Shown piece by piece: positions 9,201-11,762 of a DNA stretch of 11,762 nucleotides. The stretch comes from Phoronis pallida (taxonomy: Eukaryota; Phoronida; Phoronidae): assembly GCA_028565715.1 (NCBI GenBank), contig JAOXYC010199796.1, positions 1 to 11,762 of the forward strand. Reading direction: 5' to 3'. The translations under genes and the position numbers were made by a program. Under the pieces are notes generated by a model. The model saw only the letters and a program-made list of their open reading frames with translations. It was not told the DNA's origin and did no database searches. Positions within the stretch are counted from its first letter, which is position 1, and the number at the start of each line of letters is the position of its first letter.

Positions 9201-10411
9201 TGAAATTCCTTGATTTACTCACCTGTCCAAAGAATCCCACGAACATGTCTGATCGGTCTAATTCCCTGAGACATATGGTGACTACCTGCGCGTTGTCTGC
9301 AGACTCCTTGGTGATACCCCATCTCATGTCAACTGCTACAAACTGTAAGCCTTTTGAGTTACCTTTGAAAAGGGTCAATATTGCTTGTTTTTCGGTCAGT
9401 TGTGGTGTTTCAATGCAGATTGTTTTTGTGTCATAAAATGTTCTTTAGTTTTTGAAATGAAAGCGTATTTGATGTATTGAAATGAGTTTTCTATATACAC
9501 GGGGTCTGTTTCCTTGAATGAACACCTTGTTTTATCAAAATCATAAATTTACAAAGAAGATTGAATAAAATCGTCGTGTGCAGCAAAGCTAAGTTTGCAA
9601 AATAACAGACAGGGTTGCACACACTGTGAATAGATATAACTATTATTACGCTTCCTATAATGATGTCACGAAATGTTGTTGTGTGATGTTGAACCCCCCT
9701 GAGTTAATAATAATGGGAAATTGTGGGGAATTCCTCTTCAGCTACTTTATAGAGTAAGATTATTTTGCTCGTATTTTGATATGTGCTGGGTTATTTGACC
9801 GAAACTTGAATCGGATTAAGTATTTTAACGAGGCTTTAGCCGACTTAAAATACTTCATCCGATTCAAGTTGAGGTCAAATAACCCACCTCATATTAAAAC
9901 ACAGGCAATAATATACCACTGAACTATGCACCAATTAATTTGCTTTTTTCTGATTTGTGACAGACAATTTAAAAAATAACAGGAATGAAACAATGCATTA
10001 ACAACATCATTCAATTCGGCGTGCACATGTGAACGTATTCATCGCCATATTCAATGATTTATTGTGCGACTTAAACATAGGTGATATAACTATTAACTCA
10101 GGTTGGTCTACATCACCTAACAATGTATAGAGATCAGTCACTCGTCTAGCTATATGTGACCTCTCCGGTTTGACTATAACGATCAACAATACATCTATTA
10201 CACGTTATCCGGACGTAGGACCGACAATCGAGCATTATATATTAGAGTTATAGATCATCCTAGGTTAAAAGTACTCACATAGGTGATGAATTTGTGGCCA
10301 GTATCTCTTCGTCAGTTCTTCCCGCTCACCCTCCATTCCATTGAAGGGTGAGGAGAAGAATATACGACATATCTTCGCCTCCTTTAGCTTGCCACTGTAG
10401 TCGTATGCCAT
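172..10411 (-). CDS. DUF4062-NACHT STAND ATPase, nephrocystin-3/TEP1-like; 17 exons, 3' end outside window
   Basis: The coding sequence is join-complement of 17 exons (listed separately), 2193 nt, 731 codons, with no in-frame stop and every intron GT-AG with matching phase. Seen: residues about 13-230 form a DUF4062-type domain (RIFFSSPFNGMEGEREEL, then AVDMRWGI, then FVGFFGQRYGWH and EFLHGHL). Residues 265-440 form a NACHT-type ATPase with Walker A GEHGSGKS (273-280), Walker B VLVVIDGLEKL (368-378) and a sensor-like strand VTMILSTVPEDL. Residues 527-610 resemble the winged helix (IPSHVWSPLFF, LREAI-like LRDAIMKRYL), followed by a helical region to 731. Known for the family: STAND proteins switch by nucleotide exchange, and the variable C-terminus (TPR, WD40 or ankyrin repeats) senses the signal; relatives act in cilia, telomerase RNP or innate defence. 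Inferred: a cytosolic NLR-like scaffold or sensor. The start is chosen because a TGA lies in frame at 10427-10429 and the ATG has G at -3 and +4. The specific orthology is not settled. Confidence 0.9.
403..430. repeat. Perfect 13-bp palindrome, intron 16
   Basis: ATATTTGAGATTT (403-415) pairs with AAATCTCAAATAT (418-430) around TT. Confidence 0.8.
511..548. repeat. Perfect 16-bp stem hairpin, intron 16
   Basis: AGGGTAACTCTAAAGG (511-526) and CCTTTAGAGTTACCCT (533-548) are exact reverse complements around a 6-nt loop, TCTGAG. It may be the core of a very short MITE. Confidence 0.85.
765..823. repeat. 59-bp foldback hairpin, intron 16
   Basis: Arms start ACCGATTT and end AAATCGGT, with AATCACAATT-AA-AATTGTGATT at the centre. 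They are near-perfect with a few mismatches and a 2-nt loop. No flanking duplication was found. Confidence 0.75.
920..1070 (-). CDS. Exon 16: helical region
   Basis: Encodes residues 649-699 (KHVFDLLDHWSKLESD to LALDEYKAPSVAEE). It is predicted to be all-helical. Acceptor GTTTATTTCCAG is strong; the donor GAAGAG|GTAATT is acceptable. Phase 0 at its 3' end. Confidence 0.88.
1278..1393 (-). CDS. Exon 15: helical region after winged helix
   Basis: Encodes residues 611-648 plus two bases. YIAQTLPRLECSKAVLLDL is followed by FTVLVE, resembling the 'LPxHLxxA....L..LLxD...F..L' helical segment of TEP1/NPHP3-like proteins. Acceptor TTGTTTTTAG, donor GAAAA|GTAAGT, phase 2. Confidence 0.9.
1652..1763 (-). 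CDS. Exon 14: end of winged helix
   Basis: Encodes residues 573-610: GFAYTALRDAIMKRYL, then FQRKLAAYFKGLVQ. The pattern 'F-x-H-x-x-LR-x-A...RYL...H-x-x-LA-x-YF' closes the winged-helix region in relatives. Acceptor TATAATTTCAG, donor GTTCAA|GTAAGT, phase 0. Confidence 0.92.
1890..2151 (+). mobile_element. LINE-like retroposon 3' tail, intron 13
   Basis: A very AT-rich plus-strand segment ends with AATAAA (2129-2134) and an A9 run just before 2151, as a retroposed 3' UTR would. It contains a 12-bp perfect hairpin (2034-2045 / 2066-2077, AAGGGATGACCA). The left boundary is a guess, no target duplication was found, and the family cannot be named without coding sequence. The rest of the intron (2152-2551) shows only a small stem CAGCCC/GGGCTG near 2510-2537. 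Confidence 0.5.
2034..2077. repeat. Hairpin in LINE-like tail
   Basis: Stem AAGGGATGACCA / TGGTCATCCCTT is 12 bp and perfect. The loop contains the palindrome GGCATATGCC (2053-2062). Hairpins near the 3' end can serve reverse transcriptase recognition in LINEs; that role here is inferred. Confidence 0.7.
2552..2691 (-). CDS. Exon 13: winged-helix region
   Basis: Encodes residues 527-572 plus two bases. VFCTIFVADGRIQENDL is followed by MFKIPSHVWSPLFFAFEKL and VIRSGLL, which matches the helix-turn-helix/wing part of STAND proteins (IPxxxWSPLxxxLE...GLL). Acceptor TTTTTCCAG, donor CTGGG|GTAAGT, phase 2. Confidence 0.93.
2967..3191. mobile_element. 225-bp Tc1/mariner-type MITE, intron 12
   Basis: Terminal inverted repeats of about 26 bp, CAGTAAATTGCAAAGAAAAA... 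and its reverse complement ending ...GCAATATACTG, have one mismatch and are flanked by TA on each side (2965-2966, 3192-3193). TA duplication and CAGT ends are typical of Tc1/mariner elements. The arms continue imperfectly inward (TTCTGCCAGAAATA on the left, its complement on the right). The centre has loose direct repeats of GCGTCAAAA...TGGCAA. There is no transposase, so it is non-autonomous. Its right end lies about 25 bp from the donor of exon 12. Confidence 0.8.
3218..3302 (-). CDS. Exon 12: linker to winged helix
   Basis: Encodes residues 498-526, including LFGKVLERLEEDYNES and DNLVKQ. The phase-2 junction makes Ser498. Acceptor CTTTTTTTCAG, donor AAGCAG|GTAATC, phase 0. A MITE begins only about 25 bp beyond this donor. 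Confidence 0.92.
3542..3609 (-). CDS. Exon 11: short exon after NACHT
   Basis: Encodes residues 476-497 plus two bases (EMCVFGYFFKLDKKVESLVE...). The pattern ELRxFG-x-LxxxIxxLL is typical between NACHT and the winged helix. Acceptor ACCTTTTCAG, donor AAAAG|GTATTT, phase 2. Confidence 0.9.
3671..3820. repeat. Left 150-bp inverted repeat of the Penelope-like fragment
   Basis: Reverse complement of 4268-4417 with about 90% identity and the same length. Long perfect blocks include CCAATATCCCTATTTAATCC and the following CAGGATATGTGTACCAAACT. Confidence 0.9.
3865..4294 (+). pseudogene. GIY-YIG endonuclease C-terminus of a Penelope-like element, frameshifted
   Basis: Three frames together show the domain. 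Frame one has the zinc-binding CLTCKHIC, then ESFSCESSGIVYLIFCINC, which matches the Cys/His motif and first strand before the GIY-YIG core, where YVGET is degraded (FYLRHPG). A second frame from about 4085 has GTLRTRMNGHPQTIKNGN. A third from 4169 has GDHFNRPGHSLDDLWVLG and stops at TAA 4292-4294. In Penelope-like elements this nuclease nicks the target for reverse transcription. At least two frameshifts and the lost reverse transcriptase make it inactive. Confidence 0.75.
4268..4417. repeat. Right 150-bp inverted repeat of the Penelope-like fragment
   Basis: Partner of 3671-3820. It contains the stop codon of the endonuclease remnant, so it is the original 3' end and the left copy is the inverted duplicate. 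Confidence 0.9.
4601..4637 (+). ncRNA. Hairpin-GAAAC motif in Penelope-like tail (hammerhead-like relic)
   Basis: TTTGAAAA precedes a stem GGTG-GGGGA-CACC (4612-4624), then GAAAC-ATGTC (4625-4634). A weaker copy lies at 4431-4465 (GTGATGAAGGGC...GTAACGTGTGG). Both follow the order box-stem-GAAAC seen in the intron 5 and 8 elements, but the conserved first box is altered. Confidence 0.3.
4718..4822 (-). CDS. Exon 10: helical part of NACHT
   Basis: Encodes residues 441-475. It includes SEKTGNPLFLKVVIE, the conserved GNPLFL segment found in STAND ATPases after the sensor region. Acceptor TTTCACTGTAG, donor ATTGAG|GTGAGG, 35 codons, both ends phase 0. Confidence 0.93.
5139..5300 (-). CDS. Exon 9: NACHT sensor region
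   Basis: Encodes residues 387-440. TLFWLPRVFPDNVTMILST followed by PEDLERLK is the strand after Walker B, typical of TEP1/NPHP3-like proteins. The sensor arginine of many STAND ATPases (STR) is replaced (STV). Acceptor TCTTATTTTAG, donor TGCGTT|GTAAGT, 54 codons, phase 0. Confidence 0.93.
5432..5443. repeat. Left target-site duplication, AAGAAAAGTGTT
   Basis: Exact 12-bp match to 5842-5853. It abuts the left arm, and the right copy abuts the tail, as expected of an insertion duplication. Confidence 0.75.
5444..5841 (+). mobile_element. 398-bp non-autonomous inverted-repeat retroelement with 12-bp TSD, intron 8
   Basis: Arms 5444-5560 and 5689-5803 are about 115 bp, inverted and about 85-90% alike (ATATTAAATAAATGTTCACT... 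inward to TTCCGCGCGGGA). They enclose a 128-bp core. A 38-bp tail, 5804-5841 (GATGTCATCAGGAGAGTATG...CCGTCGT), has no inverted partner. The exact 12-bp repeat AAGAAAAGTGTT flanks the whole unit. Inverted terminal repeats with a one-sided 30-40 bp extension are described for Penelope-like elements. No protein is encoded. The tail and arms are shared with the intron 5 element, in the same orientation. Confidence 0.75.
5721..5754 (+). ncRNA. Hammerhead-ribozyme-like motif in intron 8 element (speculative)
   Basis: TTGAGAAA is followed by a perfect 7-bp stem AGTTCGG-AGTGG-CCGAACT (5728-5746) and then GAAAC-GTC (5747-5754). This order (CUGAUGA-like box, stem II, GAAA, stem III start) is that of a hammerhead ribozyme. 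Upstream TCCAGT and downstream ACTGGA could pair as another stem. The first box departs from CUGANGA, so activity is doubtful and the motif may be a decayed relic. Confidence 0.35.
5842..5853. repeat. Right target-site duplication, AAGAAAAGTGTT
   Basis: Identical partner of 5432-5443, directly after the 38-bp tail of the intron 8 element. Confidence 0.75.
5907..6136 (-). CDS. Exon 8: NACHT Walker B
   Basis: Encodes residues 310-386. It contains helix NYRAILSRLTSEL and Walker B VKVLVVIDGLEKL (Asp373 is the Mg2+ ligand candidate). Glu376 sits where many NACHT proteins have further acidic residues. Acceptor GATTTACAG, donor GGGGAG|GTAAGA, phase 0. Confidence 0.95.
6539..6676 (-). CDS. Exon 7: NACHT P-loop (Walker A)
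   Basis: Encodes residues 264-309 plus one base. RILVLGEHGSGKSALLSNW contains the Walker A motif that binds the nucleotide phosphates (Lys279, Ser280), followed by VIVLYHFIGASENST, the second strand. Acceptor CAACTTACAG, donor ACAA|GTAAGT, phase 1. Confidence 0.95.
6899..6938. repeat. Small inverted repeat in intron 6
   Basis: AACTTTGGAA (6899-6908) and TTCCAAAGTT (6929-6938) form a 10-bp perfect stem with a 20-nt T-rich loop. The remainder of intron 6 (6677-7245) is AT-rich with nothing recognisable; the same is true of intron 7 (6137-6538). Confidence 0.45.
7246..7432 (-). CDS. Exon 6: end of N-terminal domain, lead-in to NACHT
   Basis: Encodes residues 202-263 plus one base, from GAKFMFECIWQHLTQVLL to SLDDHVKS. 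The helix matches the segment between DUF4062 and the ATPase in the family. Acceptor ATTACATGCAG, donor AAATCAG|GTAGAT, phase 1. The next exon completes Gly264. Confidence 0.92.
7457..7468. repeat. Left target-site duplication of the intron 5 element
   Basis: ACGTAAAGTTGT abuts the element. The partner at 7622-7633 differs by one base. The element end this predicts matches the end predicted independently for the intron 8 copy. Confidence 0.55.
7469..7621 (+). mobile_element. Short non-autonomous Penelope-like/retrozyme-like element, intron 5
   Basis: Inverted arms start TCACTTAACTGGGTGAGAG on the left and end CTCTCACTCAGTAAGTGA on the right, and continue inward to TTTTTACTGGTCA / TGACCATCAAAAA. 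A hairpin followed by GAAAC lies in the centre (7511-7533). Beyond the right arm a tail, ATCGGGAGAGAATGAACAATC... to about 7620, has no inverted copy. Imperfect 12-bp repeats flank it: ACGTAAAGTTGT at 7457-7468 and ACGTAAACTTGT at 7622-7633 (11/12). Tail and arm match the element in intron 8. Inferred: a non-autonomous retroelement of the Penelope/retrozyme sort. Confidence 0.65.
7498..7542 (+). ncRNA. Hammerhead-ribozyme-like motif in intron 5 element (speculative)
   Basis: TGGTCA (7498-7503) pairs with TGACCA (7537-7542). Between them lie GATAAAA, a stem with one mismatch (GCCGGGTGTAGCCGGGC, 7511-7527), and GAAAC (7529-7533). The layout matches a type I hammerhead with CAGATAA in place of CUGAUGA. 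The conserved box is imperfect, so this could be an inactive remnant. Confidence 0.33.
7634..8095. other. Coding-like debris and C15 tract in intron 5
   Basis: No family is recognised. The plus strand has a run of 15 C at 7750-7764, then overlapping open stretches in different frames. One has the segment EILTCLGHITGLSELM and VLPNLLWDG. Another has DKRPSHDVKKL and SKEEFYQMKAM and ends at TAA near 8074-8076. The frame changes and stops suggest a decayed coding sequence, but chance open frames in purine-rich DNA cannot be excluded. Confidence 0.3.
8096..8134 (-). CDS. Exon 5: 39-nt microexon
   Basis: Encodes 13 residues, MIGLDLSYQTPKQ (189-201). Acceptor TTTAATTTCAG, donor AAACAG|GTATTT. Both ends are phase 0, so skipping it would remove 13 residues without a frameshift. 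It is too short for ORF finding and is recognised only by splice sites and family context. Confidence 0.82.
8308..8445 (-). CDS. Exon 4: charged linker of DUF4062 region
   Basis: Encodes residues 143-188. It begins KWDDEKRKVAED and ends DDLKKRVKETEEK, and is rich in Lys, Glu and Asp, so it is probably a helical linker. Acceptor CTTGTTTCAG, donor GAAAAG|GTAAGC, 46 codons, both ends phase 0. Confidence 0.9.
8794..8946 (-). CDS. Exon 3: DUF4062 continuation
   Basis: Encodes residues 92-142, from RYGWHGAEDEAL to CIAFRDK. RYGWH directly continues the FVGFFGQ motif of exon 2, and LEFLHGHLNNPGKLP is the next conserved helix of this family. Acceptor TTTCAG|CGTTAC, donor GATAAG|GTGCGT, 51 codons, both ends phase 0. 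Confidence 0.93.
9223..9362 (-). CDS. Exon 2: DUF4062 core
   Basis: Encodes residues 45-91. The split Cys45 codon is completed by GT after the acceptor TTCAAAG. It carries AVDMRWGITKESADNAQ and the strand LDRSDMFVGFFGQ, both conserved in nephrocystin-3/TEP1-type proteins. Donor GGACAG|GTGAGT, phase 0. Confidence 0.93.
9772..9901. repeat. 130-bp snapback hairpin (57-bp arms), MITE-like, intron 1
   Basis: Left arm 9772-9828 and right arm 9845-9901 are reverse complements with about 8 mismatches, including the perfect block GGGTTATTTGACC at 9788-9800. The 16-nt loop, CGAGGCTTTAGCCGAC, itself contains GGCT/AGCC. There is no clear target-site duplication. The structure fits a foldback MITE, and its transcript would be a long near-perfect hairpin. 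The rest of intron 1 (9363-9771, 9902-10278) shows nothing recognisable. Confidence 0.85.
10279..10411 (-). CDS. Exon 1: start codon and first half of DUF4062 domain
   Basis: Encodes residues 1-44 plus one base (MAYDYSGK... to ...WPQIHHL). It contains the family signature FFSSPFNGMEGEREEL, which forms the first strand and helix of the DUF4062 fold. The donor is CTAT|GTGAGT, phase 1. An in-frame TGA 16 nt upstream of the ATG argues that this is the start unless an upstream exon splices inside this one. Confidence 0.88.
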
Positions 10412-11762
10412 TACCAACCATTTATATCAGTCACATTTAACTTGTGTGTTCTCAGGAGAAAGTCCAACAAACTCATTCATACGATCACTTGTAAGTTATT
10501 TTTTATAGCAGCAACATCATCATCACCACCGGACATGTACCACATTGTGTTTGGAGCGAAGTTCAAGTCACTTGTTTTTCTACCGTCTGATGCCTATCTA
10601 TCACCTTACTGTTGCAGCCCCGGAGTTGTAGCCCTACCAAACTGGTAACTTTACACAGCGCCGCCTAGTTATAGTATATATTGATTGATAAAACCCAGGT
10701 AAAATAAACAAAGATTATATCGATGACAATACATGTATGCCTTCATTGACAATATCAGGAATTGCGCGGTCGAGCAAATACGACCTATATACTGAGGTAA
10801 CTAAGGTACGGTCAACGGGCGACACGGTCATTTCACTTAATATGTCGGGAGGATAAAAAACATCCTGAAATGTCATCGGAAATCATCTGGTGCATTCTTA
10901 CTGGTCAAAATTTACATGTTTTAGCATTCTTCATCTTTTAGATAGATATTTAAAAATGCGGTCACTAATTTTGGTCAACGTCGGCCGGACGAAATGTCAT
11001 TAAAAATCCCCTATTTGTATATACTTTTTGATTTCACACCAACGCAAAGATAACATAATGCATATTTTGATCTTTCTGGGTACAAAGAGTACGTACCGTC
11101 GCAACTCAAATGCATGTCCCGGATGCATGTGCTATCTACTGATTCAAAAAACAAAATTTCCATGGAACTCTCAGAAAGAACTGAGTAGGGGCGACAAAAA
11201 TAAAAAATATTAACTTCATTGGCGCCGCCGGGTTTCATATTTTGTTGTCGACAAGATGATCTTTTTCATTATTGTTAGATGCATATGCCGTATTTCTATG
11301 ACAATTAAAGTCATAATAACAATACAATTAAATATGCTTTTGACTGGCCTTAACTGATAAATAATACCCGGATTATAAAATATTGAAAAGACAGAAACGA
11401 CAGAATTTTTCTGTGTTTTTCATAACAATTTAACTACAGTGAAAATCATTGGTACGAATTGTACCTTAATCATAAAAACTTAGACACTTGCAGCAAACAT
11501 TTCTACAAAAATTGATAGTTGCAAACTGAAATTGAATCAACTTTTAACAGATCAGATTTTAACTTGTGTTATCCCAACATAATTGTAGACTCTAAAAGGA
11601 ATCTAGGAGAAAGCATTCAAATCAAATTTTTCCGAAACCATATATTATGGGATATTTCAAGTATCAATAGTGCATGCAGTTCTAAATTGATGCAAAAGTT
11701 GTTGAATAACAAGCTTTTTTGACAGTTCAGAATCTTTATTTCCGTCCGTTCATATTCCCTGA
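10412..11762. other. 5' flank of the NACHT gene: no convincing gene
   Basis: This 1.35 kb AT-rich stretch lies upstream of the start codon and must include the 5' UTR and probably the promoter. Reading frames here are short and lack family motifs. A 48-nt minus-strand stretch at 10489-10536 (MSGGDDDVAAIKNNLQ, then a GT) could be an upstream coding exon. A few small hairpins occur, for example GGTAC-GAATT-GTACC near 11450. No TATA box at a credible distance or other promoter element could be assigned. Confidence 0.6.

Noticed and set aside
10007-10189. Minus-strand 60-codon open frame in intron 1
   Set aside because: No recognisable motif, no matching splice sites or phase between exons 1 and 2, which join cleanly without it.
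10412-10428. TATAAA just upstream of the start codon as a TATA box
   Set aside because: It lies about 10 nt before the ATG, too close to serve as a TATA box for this start.
11519-11722. Plus-strand 67-codon open frame at the right edge
   Set aside because: AT-driven composition (Asn, Ile, Lys, Phe, Ser), no motif and no supporting splice sites.

Overview
The window looks like genomic DNA of an invertebrate animal. It is AT-rich, its one convincing gene is broken into many short exons with GT-AG introns, and the introns are filled with transposon debris (a Penelope-like retroelement, MITEs and a LINE tail). This mixture and the gene family suggest a marine invertebrate such as a mollusc, brachiopod or lancelet, but the sequence does not fix the taxon. 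No bacterial-type operon, rRNA, tRNA or CRISPR array was seen.

The gene runs on the minus strand, right to left. I assembled it by hand from reading frames, splice sites and intron phases. It starts with an ATG at 10411 in exon 1 (10279-10411) and continues through 17 exons to 172, giving 731 codons before it runs off the left edge. All 16 junctions keep one open frame. The protein is a STAND ATPase of the nephrocystin-3/TEP1-like type. It has an N-terminal DUF4062-type domain (FFSSPF and VDMRWGI motifs), then a NACHT P-loop ATPase (GEHGSGKS Walker A; VLVVIDGLEKL Walker B), a winged-helix-like region and a helical C-terminal part that continues outside the window. Such proteins are NLR-like: a nucleotide-switched core with a sensing C-terminus. 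The specific role of this one is unknown.

Intron content, right to left: intron 1 (9363-10278) holds a 57-bp-arm snapback hairpin. Intron 5 (7433-8095) holds a 153-bp inverted-repeat element plus coding-like debris with a C15 tract. Intron 8 (5301-5906) holds a related 398-bp element with exact 12-bp flanking direct repeats. Intron 10 (3610-4717) holds a decayed Penelope-like GIY-YIG endonuclease remnant between 150-bp inverted repeats. Intron 12 (2692-3217) holds a 225-bp Tc1/mariner-type MITE. Intron 13 (1764-2551) holds a LINE-like 3' tail. Intron 16 (268-919) holds three compact hairpins.

The 1.35 kb right of the start codon (10412-11762) has no convincing gene and should contain the 5' UTR and promoter. 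The most interesting points are the two related elements in introns 5 and 8, which end in homologous tails and carry hammerhead-like hairpin-GAAAC motifs, and the heavy load of inverted repeats in the introns of an NLR-like gene.
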